Shown here in pieces: positions 28,607 to 36,509 of a DNA stretch of 64,000 bases (its first letter is position 1; each line of letters opens with the position of its first letter). The position numbers and the translations under genes are program-made. The notes below the pieces were generated by a model, which ran no database searches, had not been told where the DNA came from, and saw nothing but the letters and a program-made list of their open reading frames with translations. The DNA is from Oceanicella sp. SM1341 (GTDB lineage Bacteria > Pseudomonadota > Alphaproteobacteria > Rhodobacterales > Rhodobacteraceae), in assembly GCF_003448965.1 (NCBI RefSeq), contig NZ_QRGC01000001.1:248001-312000 (forward strand). Direction: 5' to 3'.

Positions 28607-29977
28607 TCAGACCTTCCGGATCTCGAAGCTCTCGACATAGGCCTCCGGCGCCGAGGGGTCGAAGGTCTTGCCCATGATGGTGTGCGAGCGGTAGGTCTCC
28701 GCCGGCGCCTCGTAGCCGAGGTCCTCCATGATCTTGCGGCAATCGGCGGCGAGGTAGACCTGTTCGGCCACGCCCTTGTAGTCGACATCGCCCTCGATAT
28801 AGCCCCAGCGCTTCATCTGGGTGAGGATCCACACGCCCATGGAATGCCAGGGGAAGGGGTCGAAATCGATGCGGTCGGGCACGTCCTGCACCTCGCCGAG
28901 CCCGTCGGCGAAACGCCCGGTGAGCACCTGCTCGATCACCGGCACCGGCTGGTTGAGGTAGTTCGTCGGCGCGATCGCCTCGGAGATCTCCTTGCGGTTC
29001 GCGGGGTCCGACGCATACTGCGTGGCGTCCACGATCGACTTCAGCAGCGCGCCGTAGGTGTTGGGCAGCTCGGTGGCAAAGCTCAGCGGGGCGGCGAAGG
29101 CGCAGCAGGGGTGGCCCTCCCAGATCTCCTTGGTGAGCACGTGGATGAAGCCGATGTTCTCCCACACCGCGCGCTGGTTGAACGGGTCGGGCGAGAGGTA
29201 GCCGTCGAGGTTTCCGGCCCGCAGGTTCGCCACCATCTCCGGCGGCGGCACCACGCGGATCTGGATGTCCACGTCCGGGTCCAGCCCGTGCTCGGCCACG
29301 TAGTAGCGCAGCAGGAAATTGTGCATCGAGTATTCAAAGGGCACGCCGAAGGTGAAGCCCTTCCACTGTTTCGGGTCGCGCTTGTCGAGATGCTCGTTGG
29401 ACAGCACGATGGCCTGGCCGTTGATGTTCTCCACCGCCGGCATGATGTAGGGTTCGGCCACCGAGCCCGCGCCCAGCGTCATCGCCAGCGGCATCGGGGT
29501 GAGCATGTGGCTCGCGTCATACTCGCCGTTGAGCGACTTGTCGCGCGCCACCGCCCAGCCGGCGGTCTTGATCACCTGCGCGTTCAGCCCGTATTTCTCG
29601 TAGAAGCCCATGGGCTGGGCCATGATGATCGGCGTGGCACAGGTGATGGGCACGAAGCCGATGTTCAGGTCGGCCTTCTCGGGCGTGCCCAGCGTGTCGA
29701 GGATGGCGGCCTTCGCCTTCTCCAGCGGGAAGACCGAGGCCAGCGCCGCGGCCACCGTGCTGCCGCCCACCATGCCCATGAACGAGCGGCGCGAGACGTC
29801 CGAATGCCCGAACATCGAGCGCACCACCGCGCTCTCCACCGCCCGCTCGAGCATCGCCTCGCTGTTCGGGGCCACGGCCTCGGCCGCATCGGTGCGGCAG
29901 CCCTCGCAGCCGCAGGCGGCGCCGTGGCGCAGGTCGGTCTTGGCGGTGAACGGATTCCCCAGGCTCCTGATCGGCAT
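28607..29977 (-). CDS. NrtA/CmpA-family substrate-binding protein, Tat-exported (CynA-like)
   Basis: 456 residues. A long N-terminal lead of about 60 residues with a cysteine cluster (C22, C24, C27 in ACGCEGCRTD) precedes a twin-arginine signal (SRRSFMGMVGGSTVAAALAS). The binding domain starts at LNIGFVPITCATPIIMAQ, the usual opening of nitrate, bicarbonate and cyanate binders. Export by Tat suggests folding or cofactor loading in the cytoplasm. It is first in the cyanate operon. AAAGGA precedes the ATG. The 213-bp gap to the divergent regulator holds the likely operator. Confidence 0.9.
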   Translation of the reverse strand: MPIRSLGNPFTAKTDLRHGAACGCEGCRTDAAEAVAPNSEAMLERAVESAVVRSMFGHSDVSRRSFMGMVGGSTVAAALASVFPLEKAKAAILDTLGTPEKADLNIGFVPITCATPIIMAQPMGFYEKYGLNAQVIKTAGWAVARDKSLNGEYDASHMLTPMPLAMTLGAGSVAEPYIMPAVENINGQAIVLSNEHLDKRDPKQWKGFTFGVPFEYSMHNFLLRYYVAEHGLDPDVDIQIRVVPPPEMVANLRAGNLDGYLSPDPFNQRAVWENIGFIHVLTKEIWEGHPCCAFAAPLSFATELPNTYGALLKSIVDATQYASDPANRKEISEAIAPTNYLNQPVPVIEQVLTGRFADGLGEVQDVPDRIDFDPFPWHSMGVWILTQMKRWGYIEGDVDYKGVAEQVYLAADCRKIMEDLGYEAPAETYRSHTIMGKTFDPSAPEAYVESFEIRKV

Positions 29978-30134
29978 CGGATGTCCTTTCCCTGTTGTCT
30001 CGGTGTTGTTGCCTCCAAGCCTAGCGAGGCCCGCACCGGGGGTGCAAAGCCTTCCGCCTGTCAGGGAAAGCCACCTAAAGCTCTGTAATTGCGTACTTTC
30101 CCTGCCGTCGAGCCTTGCCAGAATTTACGCTATC

Positions 30135-30147
30135 TCGTAATTTACGA
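30135..30147. promoter_or_regulatory. Candidate operator of the cyanate locus
   Basis: TCGTAA-T-TTACGA, a perfect 13-bp palindrome. AATTTACG occurs inside it (30139-30146) and again 17 bp upstream (30122-30129), and a looser copy (TGTAATTGCGTA) lies near 30084. It sits between the divergent ABC operon and regulator gene, about 44 bp before the regulator start. Confidence 0.5.
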
Positions 30148-30190
30148 AATATCGTTGCGCGCCCGCCCGCTGCACCGCACACTTGCCCGC

Positions 30191-32068
30191 ATGAGCCTCT
30201 CCGCCGATTCCGTCCTTGCCCTGCACCCCCTGCCCGCGCTGCTGGTCGACCCCGCGGCAGACCGGGTGACGGCCGCGAACCGGCTGGCGGAGCGGCTGTT
30301 CGGCGGCCCGCTGGTGGGCGCCTCCTTCCTCGGGCGGCTGGAGGATGGCGCGGCCGATCTCATCGTGTTCGCCGACGCCGTGGCGCATTACGGCCGGCAC
30401 TGGACCCGCAGCCTCACCTACCGCCGGCTCGACGGCCGGCGCCTCTCCTGCGAGACCCGCGCCACGATGACAGACTGGCCCGACGGCCCGCGCCTGCTGA
30501 TCTCGCTCATCGACCTGGGCGAGATGGAGGCCCATGCCCAGGAGGCGGAGGCGGCCGACCTGCTGCGCTCCGGCCTGCTGGAGTGGAAGCGCGCCCAGGC
30601 CTTCTTCTCCGAGCTCGAGCGCCAGAACCAGCTCATCCTCAACGCCGCCGGCGAGGGCATCTACGGCATCAACGCCGATGGCAAGACCACCTTCGTGAAC
30701 CGCGCCGCACAGGAGATGCTGGGCTGGGCCGCGGAAGACCTGCTGGGCCGCGACACCCATGCCATCATCCACCACCACCACCTCGACGGTGCCCGCTACG
30801 ACCACCGCGACTGCCCGATCTACCATTCCTTCCGCCACGAGATGGTGGCCCGGGTGGAGGACGAGGTGTTCTGGCGCAAGGACGGCCGGCCGATACAGGT
30901 GGAATACGTCTCCACCCCGATCTACGACAACCAGGTGCTGGCCGGCGCCGTGGTGATCTTCCGCGACATCTCCGAGCGCAAGGAGAGCGAGCGCCGCCTG
31001 CGCGAGGCGCTGGCCGAGGTCGACGCCCTGCGCGACCGGCTGGAGCAGGAAAACGCCTACCTGCTGGAGGAGATCACCTCCGAGCGGGCGCATTACGACA
31101 TCGTCGGCGCCTCGCCCGCCGTGGCGCGCACGCTCGCACAGGTGGAGCTGGTGGCGCCCACGGACGCGAACGTGCTCATCACCGGCGAGAGCGGCTCGGG
31201 CAAGTCGCTCACCGCCACGGCGGTGCACAAGGCGAGCCTGCGCGCCCGGCGCCCGCTCATCCGGCTCACCTGCTCGGCACTGGGCCACGAGGATGTGGAG
31301 AGCGAGATCTTCGGCCACGCCCGCCGCGCCGCCCGGGGCCTGATGAGCGACAGGGCCGGCAAGATCGAGCTCGCCAGCGGCGGCACCCTGCTGCTCGAGG
31401 ACGTGGGCGAGCTGCCGCTCGAGGTGCAGGGCCGGCTGGTGACCGTGCTGCGCGACCAGGCGGTGGTGCGCCTGGGCGAGGAGCGGCCGCGCCGGGTCAA
31501 CCTGCGCATCATCGCCTCCTCCACCCGCGACCTCGCGGCCGAGGTGGCGGCGGGGCGCTTCCGCGAGGATCTCTACTTCTTCCTCAACGTCTTCCCCATC
31601 CCGCTCACGCCGCTGCGCGAGCGTATCGAGGACATCCCCCTGCTGGTGGCGCATTTCCTCGAGCTCGCCTGCCGGCGCTTCAACCGCCCCCGCCCGGTGC
31701 CCACGCAAGGCACCATCCGGATGCTGTCGGAGTATCACTGGCCGGGAAACCTCCGCGAGCTGCGCAACGTGATCGAGCGCGCGGTGATCGTCTCCACCGG
31801 GGGCAAGCTGCGGGTGGAGGCGATGGCCCTGCCCGGCCCCGCGCCCGCCCGCCCCGCCGCCGGCCCGCGCCCGCTCACCGAGGAGGAGATGCGCACGCTG
31901 GAGCGCGACAACCTGCTCGCCTGCCTGCGCGCCGCCGGCGGGCGCGTCTCCGGCCCGGGCGGTGCGGCGGAGATGATGGGCCTGCGCCCCACCACGCTCT
32001 ACTCCCGCCTGCGCCGTTTCGGCATCGGCCGGGCCGAACTCGCCCCCGAGGCGCGTCACGCGGGCTGA
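30191..32068 (+). CDS. PAS-PAS-AAA+-Fis regulator with degenerate sigma-54 motifs
   Basis: 625 residues: PAS-like region (1-115), second PAS (about 140-262, with HHHHLDGARYDHRDCPIY), coiled linker (263-300), AAA+ domain (303-535) and a C-terminal Fis-type HTH (about 580-612). Walker A is intact (GESGSGKS, 332-339). The GAFTGA loop that contacts sigma-54 is replaced by RAARGL (379-384). The Walker B acidic pair is inverted (LLLEDVG, E403-D404). The second arginine finger is Phe (FREDLYFFLNV, R458 kept, F464). It therefore probably does not act through sigma-54; Rhodobacter NtrC, which also lacks GAFTGA, works with sigma-70. It is divergent from the cyanate operon and likely controls it. Confidence 0.9.
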   Translation: MSLSADSVLALHPLPALLVDPAADRVTAANRLAERLFGGPLVGASFLGRLEDGAADLIVFADAVAHYGRHWTRSLTYRRLDGRRLSCETRATMTDWPDGPRLLISLIDLGEMEAHAQEAEAADLLRSGLLEWKRAQAFFSELERQNQLILNAAGEGIYGINADGKTTFVNRAAQEMLGWAAEDLLGRDTHAIIHHHHLDGARYDHRDCPIYHSFRHEMVARVEDEVFWRKDGRPIQVEYVSTPIYDNQVLAGAVVIFRDISERKESERRLREALAEVDALRDRLEQENAYLLEEITSERAHYDIVGASPAVARTLAQVELVAPTDANVLITGESGSGKSLTATAVHKASLRARRPLIRLTCSALGHEDVESEIFGHARRAARGLMSDRAGKIELASGGTLLLEDVGELPLEVQGRLVTVLRDQAVVRLGEERPRRVNLRIIASSTRDLAAEVAAGRFREDLYFFLNVFPIPLTPLRERIEDIPLLVAHFLELACRRFNRPRPVPTQGTIRMLSEYHWPGNLRELRNVIERAVIVSTGGKLRVEAMALPGPAPARPAAGPRPLTEEEMRTLERDNLLACLRAAGGRVSGPGGAAEMMGLRPTTLYSRLRRFGIGRAELAPEARHAG

Positions 32069-32392
32069 GGGCTGTCGCAGCAGGCCCCGGGCCTCGCGCG
32101 CGGGCTGCCCGCCCCGTCACCACCGCCCCGCGGCCCGCGCAGAGGAACCACGGCCGCGATCTCACCGGAGGAACAGGTGAAAGCCGATGCCCTGACGGCC
32201 ACGACGAGAGGCCTGCCCACCTGACCTGCCGGGCGAGACGGCCGGGTTCGGGGCGTGCGGCACCGGGCCGGTGCGGCCCGAGCGGCGCACGCCGGCGGAT
32301 GCCGCTGCGCGCACCATTCGAGGGCGGGCCAGCGACCACCGGCAGCCTGTGCCTGCGAGGCTTCCGAGCCGGGGCCGCGACCGGCCCGCCCC
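32069..32392. other. Intergenic gap between two convergent genes
   Basis: 324 bases with no convincing gene. A micro-frame at 32177-32224 (GTG start, GGAGG five bases upstream, 15 codons) is the only thing with a good ribosome site; I would not call it a gene. A tight palindrome AGGCCCCGGGCCT lies at 32082-32094. No T-run terminator is visible for either flanking gene. Confidence 0.4.
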
Positions 32393-32572
32393 TCAGGCGT
32401 CGAGGTTTTGCACCGCGGCGGCGATATATCCGCGCACGGCCCCGGCATCTCCCAGCGCTTCGGCCATCAGCAGCGCGAGCTTGGCGAGGAACACGGGTCG
32501 CTGCGCCTCGGTCATCGCGTCGAGCGTCTCGGCGAGGTCTTCGTAGACAGCTTCGAGATCGGCGGGGCTCAT
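32393..32572 (-). CDS. DUF2783 family small protein
   Basis: 59 residues, MSPADLEAVYEDLAETLDAM at the start, a helical bundle-like sequence ending in AVQNLDA. It matches the DUF2783 pattern of small acidic helical proteins encoded next to FAD-dependent aromatic hydroxylases. Its ATG overlaps the monooxygenase stop by 4 bp (ATGA), so production is coupled one to one. Function unknown; a subunit, chaperone or product-handling partner of the monooxygenase is the obvious guess. Confidence 0.75.
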   Translation of the reverse strand: MSPADLEAVYEDLAETLDAMTEAQRPVFLAKLALLMAEALGDAGAVRGYIAAAVQNLDA

Positions 32573-34188
32573 GCGGGCTCTCCCTGTCGCGCGCATCCGC
32601 TCAGCGCCAGGGCGGTGCGGATGTCCTCGGCCGTGGCGTCGTGGACGCGGGCGGCGATGTGCCCGTCGGGGCGGACGAGATATGCACTGCGTGGCCCCGC
32701 CCGGAGCAGCAGGGCGGCCCCGGAGCCGGGCGGGATCAGCACCGCCTCCACCTCCCCGGCCATCGCCTCCGCCAGCGCGGGCGCGCAGGTGACGAGGGTG
32801 AAGCCCGGGCCCAGCCGCTCCGAGAGGAAACCGCCCTCCAGCGCCGCGTCCGGCAGCACGGCGCCGGGCACCGGCCCGCCGTCGAAGCCGGGGTCGTCGG
32901 GCAGCACCACGGGGCTGTCGGCATAGGTGTAGGGGGTCATCTGCCGCGGGTTGGCCAGTTCGCCGGCAAAGGGGTGGCTCAGCGCGAGGTTCAGCGCCGC
33001 GTCGCGCATCAGCGCCCAGCCGGGGCCCGGCGGGGTCATGAAGCGCGCGGAGCGGGTGGCATTGGCGAAGACATCGAGCGTGGCGCCGCGGCGCTCGGGG
33101 CTGTAGCTGTCGAGCAGTGCGGCGCCCGCCCGGCCCTGCAGAACGCGCGCGAGCTTCCAGCCGATGTTCTGCGCGTCCGCCAGCCCGTTGTTGAGCCCGC
33201 GCACCCCGAAGATCGGCACGATATGCGCGCTGTCGCCGGCAAAGAACACCCGGCCGTCGCGGTAATCCTCCAGCGCGAGGGTGTTGGCGGAATAGACGCT
33301 CCACCACTCGAGCTCCCACGGGCCCTCGTGGCCCAGCTCGGCCAGCAGGGCCGCCACGGAGGCGCGCACCCTCTCCTCGCGCAGGGCCTCGGCCTCGCTC
33401 TCGCCCTCGGCGAGCTGGTAGTCGATGCGCCAGATGTCATCGGGCTGGCGGTGCACCAGCACGGTGCCGCCGCGCCGGCAGTCGGGGTCGAACAGCGCGC
33501 GGCGGATGGTGGGGTAATCGTGGCGCATCTGCACGTCGGCGATCACGTAGCGCCCCTCGAAGTTCTGCCCGGCGAGGCGCAGGCCGCGCAGAGAGCGCAC
33601 CGGGCTGCGGGCGCCGTCGGCGGCAATCACCCAGTCCGCCTCCATCGCGTAGCCTTCCTGCGTGTCCTCCACCGTGAGGCGCAGGCCGCCGGTGATGTCG
33701 GCGATCCCGGTCACCCGGCTGCACCAGCGCATCTCGATGAGCGGGCTGCGGGAGATCGCCTCCCAAAGGTACTGCTCGATGAACTGCTGCTGGATGTTGT
33801 ACATGGGACGGTACTTCTCGTCCGCGCTGTCGGGCATGGCGAACTCGAGCACCTGCCGGCCGCGGTAGAAGCTGCGCCCGGTGGTCCAGCCCAGGGCCTT
33901 GTCGAGGAAGGGCGCCACGGCGCCGACGCTCTCGAGAATGCGGAAGCTCTGCCGGGCCACGCAGATCGCCCGGCTGCCGTCGTTGAACGTATCCCGCGCC
34001 TCGAGCAGCACGGAGGCGATGCCGTGGCGCGCGAGCTCCAGCGCGGCGAGCATCCCCACCGGCCCGGCGCCGACGATGACGACAGGCGCCCGGCCCGTGA
34101 GCCCGGCACGGGCCGCGCCGGAGGGGGCCTCGAATGTCGGATAGGTGAAATAGAGCGAGTCTCTCTCGCCACGTCCCGCTGGCCGCAT
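32569..34188 (-). CDS. FAD-dependent aromatic monooxygenase (MhpA/PheA-like)
   Basis: 539 residues, class A flavoprotein hydroxylase. The dinucleotide fold VVIVGAGPVGMLAALELARH lies near residue 35, the DG motif is in VIAADGARSPVR, and the GD motif is in VFFAGDSAHIVPIFGVRGLN. Such enzymes hydroxylate phenolic rings with NAD(P)H and O2. GGAGG eight bases before the ATG at 34188 fixes the start; the frame is open to 34446. It is cotranslated with a DUF2783 partner and divergent from a LuxR-type regulator. The substrate is not evident. The C-terminal thioredoxin-like region of phenol hydroxylases appears to be present. Confidence 0.88.
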   Translation of the reverse strand: MRPAGRGERDSLYFTYPTFEAPSGAARAGLTGRAPVVIVGAGPVGMLAALELARHGIASVLLEARDTFNDGSRAICVARQSFRILESVGAVAPFLDKALGWTTGRSFYRGRQVLEFAMPDSADEKYRPMYNIQQQFIEQYLWEAISRSPLIEMRWCSRVTGIADITGGLRLTVEDTQEGYAMEADWVIAADGARSPVRSLRGLRLAGQNFEGRYVIADVQMRHDYPTIRRALFDPDCRRGGTVLVHRQPDDIWRIDYQLAEGESEAEALREERVRASVAALLAELGHEGPWELEWWSVYSANTLALEDYRDGRVFFAGDSAHIVPIFGVRGLNNGLADAQNIGWKLARVLQGRAGAALLDSYSPERRGATLDVFANATRSARFMTPPGPGWALMRDAALNLALSHPFAGELANPRQMTPYTYADSPVVLPDDPGFDGGPVPGAVLPDAALEGGFLSERLGPGFTLVTCAPALAEAMAGEVEAVLIPPGSGAALLLRAGPRSAYLVRPDGHIAARVHDATAEDIRTALALSGCARQGEPA

Positions 34189-34288
34189 CGGGCCGTCCTC
34201 CCTGCCATTGATCCTTGCCCGGGTTATAGGCCGCGGGGTGCTGCGCGGTCTGTCCTCCTTTCGGGGGGACATGCTATGAGCTTGCGGC

Positions 34289-34978
34289 ATGAGCCTTCCC
34301 GCCCGCGACATCGACCTCTGCCTGCAGGCCCTCGGCACCGAGGGGTTCGCGCTCGCCTTCTCGGCGCTCGCGGAGCGGCTGGAGATGGACCAGGTGATGG
34401 TGTTTGCCACAGATGGCGCGCGGGCAAGCTGCCTGCTCTCGCGCAACTTCGGCCGGGCGGGCCTGGGCGGGCGGCTCGCGGCGCGCTACCTCGACGGCTG
34501 GTTCCGCGAGGACCCGCTCCTGCCCGAGCTGCTCGCCACCCCGCCGGGCACGGTGGCGCTGCGGCGCATGGCGGATGTCGCGGGGCGCATGGGGGCGGAG
34601 TATCGCCGGCTGTTCTTCGAGGCGCCGGGCCTGCAGGACAAGCTCACCCTGCTCGCCGCCGGCCGGCACCTGCGCCTGTTCGTGAACCTCTACCGCCAGC
34701 GCCCCGGCCCCTGCGACCCGGAGACGGCCTGCCTCGCCGGCCGCCTCGCGCTGATGCATTTCGACCGGGTGACCGACTATGCCGTGCCGCCGCCGCTGGC
34801 GGCCCTGAGCGCGCGCGAGCGCGAGGTCTGTCTCGGCATCCTGTCGGGGAAGAAGGCGGAGGCGATCGCGGGGGCGCTCGATGTCGCCCCCTCCACCGTG
34901 GTGACCTACCGGAGGCGGGCCTACGAGAAGCTGGGCATCACCTCGCGCGCCGGGCTCTTCGCCATCTGCGCGAAGTGA
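34289..34978 (+). CDS. LuxR-type HTH transcriptional regulator
   Basis: 229 residues with a C-terminal LuxR HTH (LSAREREVCLGILSGKKAEA to TYRRRAYEKLGITSRAGL). The N-terminal 150 residues do not show a clear acyl-homoserine-lactone pocket, although YLDGWFREDPLLPEL is reminiscent of that fold. It is divergent from the FAD monooxygenase with 100 bp between starts, so it probably controls that operon. No luxI homologue is present. It converges on the ketosynthase gene with a 19-bp gap. Confidence 0.85.
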   Translation: MSLPARDIDLCLQALGTEGFALAFSALAERLEMDQVMVFATDGARASCLLSRNFGRAGLGGRLAARYLDGWFREDPLLPELLATPPGTVALRRMADVAGRMGAEYRRLFFEAPGLQDKLTLLAAGRHLRLFVNLYRQRPGPCDPETACLAGRLALMHFDRVTDYAVPPPLAALSAREREVCLGILSGKKAEAIAGALDVAPSTVVTYRRRAYEKLGITSRAGLFAICAK

Positions 34979-34997
34979 CCCCCGGCGCGGCCGCGCC

Positions 34998-36206
34998 TCA
35001 GGCCGCGCGCAGCGCGAGGACGGCGTTCAGCCCGCCGAAGGCGAAGGCGTTGGAGAGCACCGCGGTCACCTTCGCGTCCCGCGCGGTGTTGGGCACCACG
35101 TCGAGGTCGCATTCCGGGTCCGGCTCCTCATAGGAGATCGTGGGGGCGATCACCCCGTCGCGCAGCGCCATGATGGCGGCCAGCAGCTCCACGGCCCCCG
35201 TGCCGCCGATGAGATGGCCGTGCATCGACTTGGTCGACGAGATCATCAGGCTGTCGGCATGCGCGCCGAAGACCTGGCGCACGGCGGCGCATTCGGTCTT
35301 GTCGTTCGCGGTGGTGCCGGTGCCATGGGCGTTGATGTAGCCCACGTCCTCGGGGTTCATCTGCGCGTCGCGCAGCGCGCCCTCGATGGCGCGGGCCGCG
35401 CCGTCCTGGCTGGGCATCACGATGTCGGAGGCGTCCGAGGTCATCGCGAAGCCGGAGATCTCGGCGAGGATCGTGGCCCCCCGGGCGATGGCCCGCTCGC
35501 GCTCCTCGAGCACGAACATCGCGGCGCCCTCGCCCTGCACCATGCCGTTGCGGGTGCGCGAGAAGGGTCGGCAGCCGTCCTTCGACATCACGCGCAGGCC
35601 TTCCCAGGCCTTGATGCCGCCGAAGACCAGCATGGACTCGGAGCCGCCGGTGAGCATCACGTCGGTGGTGCCGGAGCGGATCATGTGGAAGGCCTGCCCG
35701 ATGGCGTGGTTGGACGAGGAACAGGCCGTCGCCACGCAATAGGACGGGCCCTTGAGCCCGTATTTCATCGAGACATGGCTGGCCGCCGAATTGTTCATCA
35801 GCCGCGGCACGATGAACGGGTGCACCCGGTTCTTCCCCTCCTCGTAGACGAGGCGGTAGTTTTCATCCTGGGTGTGCAGCCCGCCGCCGGAGGTGCCCAC
35901 GATCACGCCGGCACGCACCGAGAGTTCCTCGGAGATCTCGAGCCCGGCCTGCTCCATCGCCTCGCGGGCGGAGAGCAGCGCATATTGCGTGAACGGGTCG
36001 TAGAGCGCGATTTCCGAGCGGGAGAAATGCTCCTCGGCGGAGTAGCCGCGGATCTGCCCGCCGATGCGGATCGACAGGCGCTCCACGTCGCGGAACGCGA
36101 GATCGACGATGCCGCACCTGCCCTCGGCCAGCGCGGCGAAGGTCTCGGAAGCAGACCGGCCAAGGGCGTTGACGGACCCCGCCCCGGTAATGACCACCCG
36201 GCGCAT
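34998..36206 (-). CDS. Beta-ketoacyl-ACP synthase (FabF-like)
   Basis: 402 residues, thiolase fold. The catalytic triad is C162 (VATACSSSNHA), H294 (NAHGTGT) and H331 (STKSMHGHLIGGTGAVE), so it is an active condensing enzyme. It starts 8 bp after a dedicated acyl carrier protein gene and is the last gene of an lpxD-ACP-ketosynthase unit, so it probably makes or elongates acyl chains for lipid A or another envelope lipid rather than general fatty acid synthesis. Confidence 0.9.
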   Translation of the reverse strand: MRRVVITGAGSVNALGRSASETFAALAEGRCGIVDLAFRDVERLSIRIGGQIRGYSAEEHFSRSEIALYDPFTQYALLSAREAMEQAGLEISEELSVRAGVIVGTSGGGLHTQDENYRLVYEEGKNRVHPFIVPRLMNNSAASHVSMKYGLKGPSYCVATACSSSNHAIGQAFHMIRSGTTDVMLTGGSESMLVFGGIKAWEGLRVMSKDGCRPFSRTRNGMVQGEGAAMFVLEERERAIARGATILAEISGFAMTSDASDIVMPSQDGAARAIEGALRDAQMNPEDVGYINAHGTGTTANDKTECAAVRQVFGAHADSLMISSTKSMHGHLIGGTGAVELLAAIMALRDGVIAPTISYEEPDPECDLDVVPNTARDAKVTAVLSNAFAFGGLNAVLALRAA

Positions 36207-36214
36207 GCTCCCGG

Positions 36215-36481
36215 TCAGCCCTGCTTTTCCGCGATCAGGCCCTTCACGGCATCGGAGATCGCCTGCACGTTCGAGATGTCGAACTCGGAGGCCGCCGGGT
36301 CATTCGCGTTGAAGGGGATCGAGATGTCGAAGGCTTCCTCGATGGCGAAGACCGTCTCGACCAGGCCAAGCGAGTCGATGCCGAGGTCCTCGAGGGTGGA
36401 CTCGGGGGTCACCTCGCTCGGGTCGAGGACCGCCTGTTCGGCAATGATACCGATGATTTTCTGCGTGACGTCGTCAGACAT
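36215..36481 (-). CDS. Acyl carrier protein, specialised
   Basis: 88 residues. The phosphopantetheine site is S37 in LGIDSLGLVE. It differs from housekeeping AcpP (usual GADSLDTVE) and, with its PFNANDPAASEFDISNVQAI tail, resembles specialised carriers that serve long-chain or lipid A acylation. The ATG at 36481 follows AAGGAG; an upstream ATG at 36505 is less likely. It is placed between lpxD (28 bp upstream) and a ketosynthase (8 bp downstream). Confidence 0.9.
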   Translation of the reverse strand: MSDDVTQKIIGIIAEQAVLDPSEVTPESTLEDLGIDSLGLVETVFAIEEAFDISIPFNANDPAASEFDISNVQAISDAVKGLIAEKQG

Positions 36482-36509
36482 CGACCTCTCCTTCGCGTTC
36501 GCCACTGCT

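Noticed and set aside
30062-30104. 9-bp inverted repeat CAGGGAAAG ... CTTTCCCTG in the cyanate divergent gap
   Set aside because: The same string is the ribosome-site region of the substrate-binding gene (29986-29994), so it may be a chance repeat of a purine tract; the TCGTAATTTACGA palindrome is the better operator candidate.
32177-32224. A 15-codon frame with a GTG start and ideal GGAGG spacing
   Set aside because: Such micro-frames are expected by chance in GC-rich gaps; it has no promoter, no coupling to a gene and no hydrophobic or repetitive character.
30115-35133. A rightward open frame of about 1670 codons over the AAA+ regulator, monooxygenase and LuxR genes
   Set aside because: It overlaps real genes on both strands, its composition is shadow-like and no motifs are visible.
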